The notes beneath the pieces are model-generated. The model worked only from the letters and a program-made list of their open reading frames with translations, did not search any database and was not told the DNA's origin. A program made the position numbers and the translations under genes. Of a DNA stretch of 64,000 nucleotides, positions 39,700 through 50,360 are shown one piece after another. Source of the stretch: Norana najaformis (Eukaryota > Annelida > Clitellata > Crassiclitellata > Hormogastridae); contig OZ029918.1 in NCBI GenBank assembly GCA_964023275.1, positions 18,084,361 to 18,148,360 on the forward strand. Direction: 5' to 3'. Numbering within the stretch: the first letter of the stretch is position 1; the number at the start of each line of letters is the position of its first letter.

Positions 39700-40552
39700 A
39701 TAATTCATGTTTAATCCTGCTCTCCAACTATTGTTTCAGTTTTCGGTGATGTTCAGTGATGGTTGGCTAGTAATAAACTTATTCTGAATCCTTCAAAAAC
39801 TGAATTTCTTCTTGGCCTACAACTCCTTAAATTTGATTGCTTTCCATTCAGCTGGGTGGCTTGCTGGTGAATCGGAGTAAATGCTCATGCAGTCTGAGCA
39901 TAATATTTTACTTCACTATTATTTTCTAATCGTGTTGGTGCCATATGCAAATCAGCATATTCTTAAAATCAGGTGTCTGTTGCCTCATACTGTCTTTTTC
40001 CCACCAGCTAATGCATTGGTTTCCAGCAGACTTACACCAATATGGCATTCATTACTCTGGTTGCCCATTGAACAAAGCAGTCCAGTTTAAAATCTGTCTT
40101 ATGGTTCACAAAGCAATACATGTAAATCCAGCCAACCTATCTCTGTTCCATGCTCAACCGTCATGCCAACAAATATTGTGCTCAGTCAAAAGACACTGTG
40201 ACTGTTGTTGTGCCGCGTACCAGGTCAACGTTGGGTTCTCGAGTGTTATCGGTGTCCTTTGGAGTTCACTGCCTTTGGAGTTCACTGCCTTTGGAGTTCA
40301 ATGCCGAGTTCTATTCATTCTGTCAGTTCTGTGATATGATTCTGGTCTAAACTTAAGATTCATCTATTTCAGCTTGCTTACCCATTGTAACCTAACTTCT
40401 GGTTTCTCTGACCTATAGGAATTTGACCTGGCTTCTCCAATGGATTATAATTTTGATTATGATTTCACTTGAAGCAACAATCAGTTTATGCCTTGGGCAT
40501 TGTAATAGCAGTGCTGTGGAAGTCATTAGATTATATTAGATTAGATTAGATT
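39700..40552 (+). mobile_element. Degraded CR1/L2-like LINE 3' region
   Basis: Fragments FNPALQLLFQF, NPSKTEF-like and LPIEQ..QFKICLMVHKAIH, then a 3' end with AGCAGTGCTGTGGAAGTCATTAG and a (TTAGA)n tail. The family is that of 32110-33302. A short triplication of TTTGGAGTTCACTGCC lies at about 40258-40305. Confidence 0.7.
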
Positions 40553-41030
40553 TGGATGCAGATTTAAATATATGAGGTGCAGGTTGTGCAAAAAGTTTAT
40601 TATATAAATGCAAATTGCTGCAGATTGTCTGGATGCAGATTGCAATACTGCAGTTTTGTAATTCCCCTTCCAACAGCTTAGAGGTTTTCAGGGCATTTAT
40701 ACACAAAATGTGAGTAATCATGTTTTTCAATCATATTGTCTGAGCTAAATATTAAAATAAAAGCTTGCTTTTTCAGTTGCATGATGAAAGAATCCTTTCA
40801 AGAAACTGAACACAAGTCGAGACCAGAGCAAGTGTGTACATAACATGGTTCTTTCCACAACTCAATAAACTGATTACTGTCTTCCACAACTATGTTTTGG
40901 TTGTAAAGACCTTGACTGCGTAATTTTGTGGACTCTCAGTCACATTACATGATAACAGTCAGATTTGTTTGACCAGCATATGCTGCACCTATCTGTTTAT
41001 TAACAAAGCATATTAGATTCTAGTAATTAT

Positions 41031-41150
41031 ATTGGGTGGCACATGACTGATAGCAAATGCCTTTGCCTTGAACCTCTGAGTCCAGGGTTTGAATCCTGGT
41101 GCATTAAGAAAGGGTATCCTGCAAGTTGTGATAGTGATAAATTTTATAAA
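41031..41150 (+). mobile_element. tRNA-derived SINE candidate
   Basis: A box-A-like GGTGGCACATGACTGATAGC is followed about 40 bases later by a box-B-like GGTTTGAATCC in a TCCAGG...CCTGGTGC context, at internal Pol III promoter spacing. A stretch with AGAAAGGGTATCCTGC follows. The tRNA-like head is degenerate and would not fold as a functional tRNA. Confidence 0.5.
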
Positions 41151-42068
41151 GGCATCTAGAAACAAATGATGAGAAGGAGATATTTAAGAGCTTAGAAAAC
41201 CAACAATTTTCAAATCTTTATATGACATTTTATGACAGAGATTTTCATTCACTGACTGTTAATTAATTTCCTTATTCATCATAGCCAAAAGACTCTCCAT
41301 AAGGGCTTTTCAGAGAAACAAATATGTTGCATCACTTGCAAAGATTTTTTAATAAGTTATTTTGATGTAGCTTGAATATTTTGTTTGTGAACGAGAGTGT
41401 AGTGCTTGGCGTCTGATTGATTTGTTGGAATTCTTCCCATCTCTTGTGTTACTACAAAATAGGTACTAAAGGAAAAGGCTTTTGGTTAGTCCAATTAATG
41501 TAATAACTTGTTGACGGTTGGCATTAATGGTGATTCCAGCATCAAATGTAAAGACACTGATTAAAAAACTTGGCTTAAAACTGACAAGCTTAGTGCTTTT
41601 GGATAGCAGTTGGACCACTGAGATATCTCAAATTGTTTTTGTAAAATGTAAGTGTGTAAGAGCTCATTTGGTTTGATATATTTTGTTTTCATTTAGTTTT
41701 GCATACAGCTATTTTATCAAATAATGTGTTGTCATCTCCTTACTTGTGTGTTTTTCAGTTAAATAACAAGCCAATAAGGAAAGTTTAAAGTAGTCAACAG
41801 TTAATTCAACTTACTTGCAGCATATTAACAAAATAGGTTTTGTATGCATGTGGGATTGTGTGGGATTGTTTTTTAATTCACAACTTTGTGCTCTGGTCCA
41901 ACATAAAACTTTTAACCTCCATTCAGCTCTTTTCTGAAAACGGAAACCTGGGACAAGTGTTGAAAGAAGTGTGTAATAAATAAGCAATTGTGAATGCCAA
42001 ACTGAGTGATTACCATACCACACAGTGACAGCAATGTGCAAAATAATATTTTAATATAGTATTTTTAT

Positions 42069-42108
42069 TTTTAAAATACAAAATATTATTTTATTTTGTA
42101 TTTTAAAA
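42069..42108. repeat. AT-only hairpin
   Basis: Seventeen-base arms (42069-42085 and 42092-42108), perfectly complementary, with a six-base loop. Confidence 0.8.
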
Positions 42109-42619
42109 TACTTTTATGGAGTATTTTATTTTAATTTCTCTGGAATGGCCTCATCCTGATCACACCTACTTTAAGATCTGCAGGTTTTATTGGCTTGTAA
42201 TTCGTTACCTAGTCACTTTGTAATTGTTTTCTCAGTTTTTATCCAAGTCCTACAGTTTTCTTCACACAGGTATTTTAAATTTTCTGGTTCCTATTTTTAA
42301 TGTTTTACGTTGCTTTTTTCGCACACTTTGCATGCGATAATTAATAGGAGTTGACAGCCATCCATCGTGATGTCCTCTCAGAAGGTAGGAAAATCCAGTG
42401 GTGTTTGTAGTCACTGTCTCACAAAAAAACTACTGCATCTCTGTGATGGAACAGTTCATCATCACAGTCTGCAAAACAGTCCCTGCCCTGGCTCTGACTA
42501 TCTCACCTCTGGGGGCATACACTGCAGAGTAAGGTGTTGACGAACCCAATCATTTCCCTAAGCTAAGCCGAGGAAGACTTACAGTGGTTGATAAGCTCGA
42601 AGGGGTGCTAGGGGCACAA

Positions 42620-43545
42620 CCCACCTGGTCCTCCGGCAGATCCTGATGAAAAAGAGCTTCTATGTCCAACTGCTGGTTGGACCACTTAATGAGGAAAGGG
42701 CTTGAATGCATCATCAACACTAGTTTGAACGACCGCCAAAGGATGCAGGCCTCTCTCCCCATTTGAGATGGTGGATTGGTTTGATACGAGTGTCACCGCT
42801 GGATTCTTCAGCCTGTATGGCCTCAGCTGCGACCACCCTGGAACTTCAGTCTACTATTTTGACCAAATACACCATGGCCCCAGACAGGTACTTCAAGGAA
42901 GTGCTGGTGGCATAATAAGATACTCTTCCAGCTGTCTTAGATCCTCTACCAGCTAAACAGGTACATGGGGCAGACCGTCAGAGATGAAGGATAAGCTGTC
43001 AGTTTGGGCCACCATCAGAAACCTCGTGGATTGAGCTACGTTGGCTGCTGTCTGTTTTCCTCATTCTGGTGAGTGCTCTCCCAATTCCATCTTATAGCCT
43101 CTGTTAGATAATGAGGCAGTGTAGGTGGCAGTTGGTCTTCATTTAGGCTTTGACCTTAACTGCCCCCATACATGTAGATGTGGAGATGCTGTTGGCCCAG
43201 ATGGACACCAAGAGTTAGTTTGTAAACTATCTAAGGGACACTTTATTCACCATCATGCCATAAACGATATCATATGGCACTCACTCCAGAGTGCAGATGT
43301 TCCAAGCACGAAGGAGCCAATGGGTCTTCCGCAGACTGACGGCAAGCGGCCTGATGGTGCTACACTTGTTCCTTGGGCTGCTGGTAAATATATGACCTGG
43401 GATGTTATAATGGTCCATATTCGTGTCACCTCCTACTTGCAGACAGCGATTTCAACAGTTTCCGCAGCTGAACAGGCAGCAGATCATAAGTCTGCTAAAT
43501 ATACACTGCTGCCTGCAACCCCCATGTTTGTTCACATTGCCTTTG
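42620..43545 (+). pseudogene. RT-linked C-terminal region with PD-(D/E)xK-like motif
   Basis: Frames give LECIINTSLNDRQRMQASLPI, SACMASAATTLELQSTILTKY, LPAVLDPLPAKQ, LSALPIPSYSLC-like, then 43125 onward VGLHLGFDLNCPHTCRCGDAVGPDGHQELVC, HHHAINDIIWHSLQSADVP and RPDGATLVPWAAGKYMTWDVIMV. I recall this order (LxDxxWxQASLPxRxGGLG, CRCG..VD..GxHGLxC, KRPDGxTLxPW..G..LxWDVT) from RT-containing proteins of marine invertebrates. PDG...WDV could be a PD-(D/E)xK nuclease core, as in restriction-like-endonuclease retroelements, but this is inference. The RT itself is absent and stops are frequent. Confidence 0.5.
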
Positions 43546-43795
43546 AGACCATTTGGTCCTGTTGCCTTGACTACTGTAACTTGCTTCCTGTTGGTATCAC
43601 AAAGTCAATGCATGCAGAAACTCCAGAGTTCAGAACTCCTTGGCTAGAGCCATAACAAATACATCAACATATGAGCATATATAGCCCCTGTGCTTAAATC
43701 ATTGCACTGGCTTCCTGTTCAGCAAAGGATTTGTTTCAAATTGCGACTTACAGTTCATAAAAAATGAACTCCCCAGACTTACCAAATGTTATTCT
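43546..43795 (+). pseudogene. CR1/L2-like LINE C-terminal fragment
   Basis: CCLDYCNLLPVGITKS joins in frame to the preceding FETIWS. Further pieces match LQSLQNSLARAI, PVLKSLHWLPVQQRIC and KLRLTVHK of the copy at 1807-2250. It ends at the LTR edge. Confidence 0.75.
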
Positions 43796-44166
43796 TGTAG
43801 TGGACTTGGCCTAGTGTGGTTGTCCGATCCTCGTAGGTAGGGCTCCCGTAGTCTGCAGGAGACGAAGTCAACTCAAGTCGAAGTTTCAACCGTTTTATTA
43901 CTTAAACACAATGATTCTGCACAGAGCCCGTAATTCTTGCTGGTCCGTAATTTCTGCCACGCTCACTGGCCGCGGTCGAGCCCTTATATAGACAGTCGGC
44001 CGTTACAGACAAGGTCATATTAGATACATTGCATCATAAAAATCAGGTACATGACCTTAAATACAATGCCTTATAAAAAATCATGAACATTAACTTTTTT
44101 TAAAAATCAGATCATGCATGTGAGACCACGCCGGTTTCTAAAGGCCGGAGGGGCAAAACTGTTACA
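43796..44166 (-). repeat. 3' LTR of the split gypsy element
   Basis: About 371 bp, TGTAACAG...CCACTACA in minus orientation. It contains a TATA box (GTCTATATAAGGG, about 43981-43993) and a poly(A) signal (TAATAAAACGG, about 43890-43902). The adjacent polypurine tract CTGGTGGGGGGAAGTG is at 44167-44182. It is followed inward by the CCAGAAAAACCCAAAGTCCC block that is also next to the LTR at 10473. Confidence 0.8.
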
Positions 44167-44723
44167 CACTTCCCCCCACCAGAAAAACCCAAAGTCCCCT
44201 TTTGGGTGTGGACAACTTAATCAATTACATATCAATCAATCCTTTATTAACAATATGTATGCTAATCACAATCATTAGTCTACTTTAAAGAAAGAGTCCC
44301 TGTTTGGGATCATTAATTATCATAAAGGCATGCAACACACTGCCAAAAACACTCAGGTCAATCTTAAATAGTTCCCTTTTACAAGGAAAATGACCATCAA
44401 GTAAGTAAGTAATGAATGCATTTGTTAACACGCTATATTCTAAAGAGCAATCTTAAGGGAGCGCCGCCAAAAGCAACCTGTGCCAATCTAAATGATCATT
44501 AGGTAAGTAACGCACTTGTCAGTCGCCATACCCTAGAGAACAATCTCTAGAAAATATAGTTAGGAGGAGTACCTAACGCCGTTCAGTCGAGGACAACAAC
44601 ATCGTGTTCTTCGTCTGTCGAAGTTTCAACCGTTTTATTACTCAAAGAACCGATTCCAGGTCGTCAGTAAGCGATTTCTGCGCAGGATCTCGGCCAAGTC
44701 TCATGGGAAAATCTCGGGTTGAT

Positions 44724-45479
44724 CTAGGCGCGAGACCGGGGAGTAGCTGGCGCCAGCTGAAGATGGTGCGAGTACTGTCGAGTCGAGTGAGCCGTTGCAG
44801 AGTTCGGATGGGCGAGAGTATATGGAAAGGCCGGGGCGTCATCGAGCACGAAAACTGACGTGTCGAACGTAAGTGCCTCCATCTCGTCATTGGCAGTCGC
44901 CGGGAACACAGGCGAGGAGCATGCAGCCTCGAGCGTAGCGTTGTCGGGCGTCACGAGTAAGGCCCCCGCGTCTTCTTCCTCCGTAACGTCTTCAACAAGC
45001 ACCGATGAGGTCAGGATCTCGGGCGTGGTGATCGGCGCGCTGTCGTCAGGCATCGTGGCAGACGCGACCGCGGCACTATACGAGCAGCCTGCCACTTCGA
45101 GCGATGTAGTCGCAGCGTCGAACGTCCGGATCGCGGCGTCAAACAGAGGGATTGCTGCATCAGGTGGACGTATCGCTGTATCAGATGGACGAAGCACTGT
45201 GTTAGACGGACGAATCGCAGCGTTGTCATCAGGTACTGTGGAAGACGAGACCGAGGCATTATACGAATGGCCTGCCACTCCGAACGAGGTAGTCGCAGCG
45301 TCAGACGAGAGGATGGTTGCGTCGGACAGAAAAATCGCTGCGTCAGACGGGCGAATCATTGCGCCAGACGGAAGAAACATTGCGTCAGATGGACGGATCC
45401 TTGCTTCAGACAGTTCACTAACTTTCCATACGAAGAGTTGATGTTTACATCGAGTGTCTACGAAGAGAAAAGGCGGCAA
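44724..45479 (-). CDS. Repeat-rich Ala/Ser/Asp 3' ORF, unknown function
   Basis: 251 codons made largely of degenerate repeats around IRPSDAxxxxSDAA, derived from a tandem DNA repeat of roughly 24-30 bp between about 45100 and 45420. The last third is acidic, then Pro/His-rich. No known domain. The opposite strand is also open over much of this region because of the repeat, so coding status is uncertain. Position between integrase and 3' LTR matches the ORF at 10952-11605. Confidence 0.4.
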   Translation of the reverse strand: MPPFLFVDTRCKHQLFVWKVSELSEARIRPSDAMFLPSGAMIRPSDAAIFLSDATILSSDAATTSFGVAGHSYNASVSSSTVPDDNAAIRPSNTVLRPSDTAIRPPDAAIPLFDAAIRTFDAATTSLEVAGCSYSAAVASATMPDDSAPITTPEILTSSVLVEDVTEEEDAGALLVTPDNATLEAACSSPVFPATANDEMEALTFDTSVFVLDDAPAFPYTLAHPNSATAHSTRQYSHHLQLAPATPRSRA

Positions 45480-45689
45480 ACAGGCCGTAGAACATTTTAT
45501 CGCACAGTTCGCAGAAAAGCGGAGGACGGTTTCCTATTGTGGCATTCGTAGCAGTGATTAATACGTTGCGTCGTTCGCGTATAAATAGCCATTGCAGTAG
45601 GTTTCCATGGCAACGCAAGTGTCTATCTGGGTGTTTTAACTATATCGAACCAGTTTCTGAATGGTCCGCCGCGGACGATCAGATATGGG

Positions 45690-46000
45690 TCCAGCATTCA
45701 TCGCTTCTGCTTCTTCTTGCAGTCTACTTTCCTGCCGATTCACACCCTCTTTTCAGACCCCTTTGGTTTGGCCGTAACAGGGTTGGAGCTTGTAGACGTG
45801 CACCACAAAGGGACTGGCTTTTGGCGACTTCTGCACGAGATAATTCACAAGTCCACACTGGCGCACGATCATTTAAGGTCCGGTGTACATTCGCTGCCAT
45901 TTCAGGCTACGGCCCTGGTATCTCCGAGGCGTGTAATACCATACCCAGTCTCCAACACCGTGAGGGTATAAATGTGCCCTCTCTTACTCCTCGGATGGGG
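45690..46000 (-). pseudogene. Integrase C-terminal domain, with start of the core
   Basis: Next to the Polinton the minus strand reads PHPRSKRGHIYTLTV, the beginning of the integrase core. It then jumps, in another frame, to GVGDWVWYYTPRRYQGRSLKWQRMYTGP, a stop, and VNYLVQKSPKASPFVVHVYKLQPCYG. The GDxVW...KWxxxYxGPY...V.Y.VQ...HVDKLK pattern is the GPY/F-type gypsy integrase C-terminus. Most of the catalytic core, including the later D and E, is missing, a deletion separate from the Polinton insertion. Confidence 0.8.
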
Positions 46001-46005
46001 ACCGG
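46000..46005. repeat. 6-bp target site duplication, left
   Basis: GACCGG, identical to 50116-50121. Removing the Polinton and one copy restores an in-frame integrase reading (ERLSIDITG joined to PHPRSKRG). Confidence 0.9.
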
Positions 46006-46606
46006 AGTAGTAAGGAGACCACAGATCCTGGCCCACCCCAAAACGACCGCAGATCCTGGCCCACGTCCAAACGCCCACAGATCCTGGCCCACTTCCAAAC
46101 GACCACAGATTCTGGCCCACTTCCAAACGACCACAGATTCTGGCCCACTTCCAAACGACAACAGGTTTAAACTCAGCTCCAAACGACCACGGGTTTAAAC
46201 TCAACTCCGAACGACCACGGGTTTCAACTCCAAAAGTTTATTCATTTATAATAATAAATATGATTTAATAAAATATTTTAATAAAAGATCTGCGGACATC
46301 GCTTAAATATAGTTCATTATAAGTTGTATATAGCGCTATAAACGCGACAAAGGCCCTATAAATGTAATTAGATGGAAGAATGGATTTTCTTTAGATTATC
46401 GGTCCGAAGCCATGGCGCCTTCAATTTCTTGGTCTTGGTCTATACACGTCTTATACTGACACGCGGACACGCATAGATAGGCGAATACGAGCAGACATAC
46501 ACACCCACGCACGCAAACGGACATTCATTGAGAGGTGCAGACACGCGTGTACGCACACAAATCCCCAGACACACACACAAACAAACATGCACACATACAA
46601 ACACAC
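46006..46606. repeat. Polinton left terminal inverted repeat
   Basis: About 601 bp. The outer part is a 28-bp tandem array (about seven units with a CCAAACGACCA core, of two subtypes). An AT-rich middle follows, then a CA-rich inner part with ACACGCGGACACGCATAGAT. It is longer than the right copy because of about three extra outer units. Confidence 0.88.
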
Positions 46607-46793
46607 TTAATCCCAACCGCTAATACTGACGCAGACACGCAAACAAACGCGAGGACACATTCGCAAGTACGCGTACACACACAAACTCAAATACGATATT
46701 GCGATTATAATTTACAACCCTATATTTGCGACAGAGATGAAAGACTGGAATTCTTATCCCTGACAACGTCCATTTAGCGTCAATTTATGACTC

Positions 46794-46895
46794 TCGCTCT
46801 CTCTCTCTGTCTCTCTCTCTCACTCTCTCTCTCTCTCTGTCTCTCTTTCACTCTCTCTGTCTCTCTTTCTCTCTCTCTCTGTCTCTTTCTCTATG
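46794..46895. repeat. (CT)n microsatellite
   Basis: About 100 bp of CTCTCT with occasional GT and TT interruptions, inside the Polinton. Confidence 0.9.
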
Positions 46896-47078
46896 GAAGG
46901 AGAAAGAAAAAAGGAATTGTATTCCAGTAGATTTAAAATTGTATAGATTTTATTGTTTTGAAGCTTCATTTGCTAAGAATTGTATTTCTTTAAATTTAAG
47001 TTTTATAGATTTTAGTTTACAAATTCTATACTCTCTAGATTTTGATCAATTTTGATCCTCTTTCTAACAAGAAGAATA

Positions 47079-47109
<31 letters not shown>

Positions 47110-48369
47110 AGAGGAGGAGGAGGAGGAGGAGGAAGAAGATTCACACACATACTCAAACGTACAGACAGGTGCAATCTCTTACAGGCAACCGACATCGTCT
47201 GAGAAACAAAGGCGTAGGCGATTATACGGGTCCGCACCCACACGAGTACACACGCATTCAATCACACACACACAAACACCACACACACACACACACACAC
47301 ACACGGACGACCACACGAGCAGACACGATTACCAGGACGACTATGCGTATATATATATTTATATCTCAGCCATTATATATGCGAAGAAGAATCGAGCTCC
47401 AGTAGATTTTAAATTATATAGATTTCATCGTTCCGAAGCTAGGAATCTGCCTAAACACGTCTTTCAATGACACGCGGACACGCATAGATAGGCGAATACG
47501 AACACACAAACAGAGACACACACGAGCAAACGGAAAAATCGACGAGAGATGCAGACGGACGAGTACGCAGACAAAGGAAGACGCACACGCTTAGACACAC
47601 ATACATACGGACAGACGTACGCGTTTACTCCTAACAGGCTAATACTGACGCAGACGCGCACACAAACCCACAGACACACACATACAAGCATACGCACAGA
47701 CAAATGCATAGGTTTACTCCTAACGGGTTAATACTGACGCAGACGCGCACACAAACCCACAGACACACACACACACACACAAACTCAAATACGTTGTAAC
47801 AATTACGATTAAAACGCTATACATTCGTCTAACTGACACGTATTCGCGTCGCGGATGAAAGAACAGATGTCGTTAGTCTGGCATACGAATTTATGACTCT
47901 CTCTCTCTCCCTCTCTCTCCTATCCATACGCGTATATCTCTCCGGATCAATACTATTGCATACGAGCAAACTGTGAAACAGACTTACAAGCGTATACATA
48001 CCCAAAATGGATAAGTTTTAAGTTGAGAACGATATGACGGGAGCGACAGAGCGTAACGAACAGACGCGGATATATTTGCGTCCGAGCCAAATATTGATCT
48101 AACGTGTTCAGACTCGAATTGTATAACGTAAAAGAAACGACACTATATAAATAAACATCGCGCATTTAGCCTGGCCTACAAATTTATATCTTGGACGAAT
48201 GAGTAGTATATATATTTGTCTAAGATTGGCATTAATTAATATCGGCAAGCATTCGTTTCTAATAAATCGTACCCAGCAAACGTGACTTTCATCCATTGAA
48301 TTTAAAGATTTAATAGCATTCCGAAATTTGCAATTATAATTGGCGTTCGAATGAGCGACTTCTTAAGAT
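46896..48369. other. Polinton interior: simple repeats, no gene
   Basis: Contains a (GAA/GAG)n run (about 47079-47141), a (CA)n run (about 47268-47304), a second CT run (about 47897-47923) and a partial copy of the inner inverted-repeat sequence at about 47455-47575. A 60-bp sequence is repeated at about 47627-47690 and 47711-47770. Open frames here follow from the repeats and are not genes. Confidence 0.75.
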
Positions 48370-49450
48370 ATCCCCCCCTTGCAGTCGTTGACATTTGCGA
48401 AGATTGACGGCTTTGATCCACCTCACCCTGAAAAGTTAGGTCTCAAACACGGAAACGACGTTAAAAAATTAGTGCCAAACTTTAACGGCAAGACAAACTA
48501 CGTCGTCCACTATCGGAATTTACCATTTTATTTGAAAATGGGAATGAAATTGACAAAAATTCACAAAATTTTGCAATTCGAACAATCAAAGTGGCTTAAG
48601 ACATATATAGATTTCAATACTAGCAAGTGTCAGGCTGCCACGTCTTCTTTCGAGAAAGATCTGTTTAAGCTTTTCAATAATTCGGTCTATGGAAAGACCC
48701 TCGAACAGACGCGCCATCATCCGAACGTGCGCATCATTACCAATGCAAGATCGGCAAAACGTTATATCGCTCGTCCGACTTTTATGTCGTTTCACATTAT
48801 AAACGATAGATGTAACGGTTATTTAGTTAACCAAGTCTTCCATCTTGCAAAATAAACCCGTATACGTTGGCATGTCTATTTTGGATATTTTAAAATTGCA
48901 AATGTACAGTTTTCATTACGAACATATCTTGAACGTGTACGGCGAAAGAGCAAAATTGTTGTTTACGGATACCGATAGTTTGTGCTACCACATTCGCACG
49001 GACGATGTCTATTCCGATATGAGAAATCATATTTACGATTACGACACGTCGGATTATCCTCCCGATCACATTCTTTACAGCCGCGATAACGCTAAAGTAA
49101 TTGGCAAATTTAAAGACGAAACCAATTCCGTACCTCCAATCGAATTTTTAGGCTTGCGCTCAAGAATGTATAGCCTGTTGCTTCCCGACAATAAGGAAAA
49201 GGAAACTGCAAAAGATATTAAGAAATCGTTTGGGAAGAAAAATATTCGTCGCGAACATTATAAGAGTTGTCTGTTCGACTAACAACCTACATCGTCTAGG
49301 TTTTTCGCCATTCGCAGTCGTAAACACGATTTGCACACTATAGAGATCCGCAAAACGGCTCTTTCGCCTTTCGACGATGAACGTTTTCTGCTTAACATAA
49401 TCGACTCTTTAGCTTACGGACACGTGCGTATACCCGTTGCCGAAGCTTAA
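48370..49450 (+). pseudogene. Polinton protein-primed DNA polymerase B, C-terminal half
   Basis: 48379-48855 holds LTKIHKILQFEQSKWLKTYIDFN and KLFNNSVYGKTLE (motif B, NSxYG). After a frameshift near 48845 the frame to 49282 holds VGMSILDILKLQMYSFHYE, LLFTDTDSLCYHI (motif C, catalytic DTD) and EFLGLRSRMYSL. A TAA at 49280 is followed in the same frame by SRKHDLHTIEIRKTALSPFDDERF and LAYGHVRIP, the usual C-terminus of these polymerases. The exonuclease domain and motif A are missing at the 5' end. This polymerase would copy the element from a terminal protein primer. It is dead here. Confidence 0.88.
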
Positions 49451-49601
49451 TCTTTAGTATTCGCTTTTGTCTGTTATTAACTTGAAGAATGTTTAGTTTG
49501 TCAACGTTAATTTGGTCATCGTTGCTGTTTCTCGAGTAATATATGCTTATTTTTACATTTCTGATGCTAATAACATCATCACAGTTTCAATACGTTTTGG
49601 T

Positions 49602-50115
49602 TGTGTGTTTGTATGTGTGCATGTTTGTTTGTGTGTGTCTGTGGATTTGTGTGCGTACACGAGTGTCTGCACCTCTCCGTGAATGTCCGTTTGCGTGCGT
49701 GGGTGTATGTCTGCTCGTATTCGCCTATCTGTGCGTGTCCGCGAGTCAGTATAAGACGTGTATAGACCAAGACCAAGAAATTGAAGGCGCCATAGCTTAG
49801 GACCGATAATCTAAAGAAAATCCATTCTTCCATCTAATTACATTTATAGGGCCTTTGTCGCGTTTATAGCGCTATATACAACTTATAAGGAACTATATTT
49901 AAGCGATGTCCGCGGATCTTTTATTAAAATATTTTATTAAATCATATTTATTATTATAAATGAATAAACTTTTGGAGTTGAAACCCGTGGTCGTTTGGAG
50001 CTGAGTTTAAACCCGTGGTCGTTTGGAGCTGAGTTTAAACCTGTTGTCGTTTGAAAGTGGGCCAGAATCTGTGGTCGTTTGGAAGTGGGCCAGGATCTGT
50101 GGTCTCCTTACTACT
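49602..50115. repeat. Polinton right terminal inverted repeat
   Basis: About 514 bp, inverted relative to 46006-46606, with the same inner CA-rich and middle AT-rich parts. The outer 28-bp array is about three units shorter. Confidence 0.88.
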
Positions 50116-50121
50116 GACCGG
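50116..50121. repeat. 6-bp target site duplication, right
   Basis: GACCGG, identical to 46000-46005. Confidence 0.9.
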
Positions 50122-50330
50122 TGATATCAATACTTAATCGTTCCCACGGTTTTCCACATGGGAGTGGCTGTAGTGGTCCTTGCCTGGGGGGCTGACCACG
50201 GCGATATTGACAGCATTGGGGACAGCGTTGGGAAAAGCGCCCAACTTCCTTTGACCATCCTACCCAATACTCCCTACGTCGTACCTGCAATTTGGTCCGT
50301 CGGATCCCCCGTATGTGCAAGTCTCAAGAA
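50122..50330 (-). pseudogene. Integrase zinc-binding domain and start of the core
   Basis: Minus strand: REYWVGWSKEVGRFSQRCPQC, then PLQPLPCGKPWERLSIDITG. This is the HHCC zinc finger (Cys pair intact, His pair unclear) and the first catalytic-strand Asp (SIDITG) of a gypsy integrase. The core is cut by the Polinton. Confidence 0.85.
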
Positions 50331-50360
50331 ATCTTCCCGTAAGGATTTCGGCAAAAGCAT

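Larger units (their letters stand above)
40553..42330. other. AT-rich non-coding region
   Basis: No protein motifs in any frame. It contains a tRNA-derived SINE candidate (41031-41150) and an AT hairpin (42069-42108), listed separately. This is the longest stretch without recognisable transposon coding sequence and may be intronic or intergenic host DNA. Confidence 0.5.
46006..50115 (+). mobile_element. Internally deleted Polinton/Maverick element
   Basis: 4110 bp bounded by terminal inverted repeats (about 601 bp left, 514 bp right), beginning AGTAGTAAGG and ending CCTTACTACT. It is flanked by identical 6-bp copies of GACCGG (46000-46005 and 50116-50121). AG...CT termini, long inverted repeats and 6-bp target duplications are the defining features of Polintons. 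Inside is only the C-terminal half of a protein-primed family B DNA polymerase plus simple-sequence DNA. The integrase, packaging ATPase, protease and capsid genes usual for the family are absent, so it is non-autonomous. It sits in the integrase gene of a gypsy element. Confidence 0.92.

Noticed and set aside
41086..41106. Functional tRNA gene
   Set aside because: Only the box B region resembles a tRNA. The acceptor and anticodon stems do not pair.
44860..45441. Plus-strand 193-codon frame in the repeat-rich region
   Set aside because: It mirrors the minus-strand repeat ORF. Element orientation and ORF position favour the minus strand, though neither is proven coding.
46006..46230. Regularly repeated units resembling a CRISPR array
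   Set aside because: The units are contiguous 28-bp tandem repeats without unique spacers. They are mirrored in the opposite terminus of a transposon and sit in an animal genome.
47042..47470. Open frames rich in Glu, Lys, Thr and His
   Set aside because: They are translations of (GAA)n and (CA)n microsatellites inside the Polinton and have no domain or start context.
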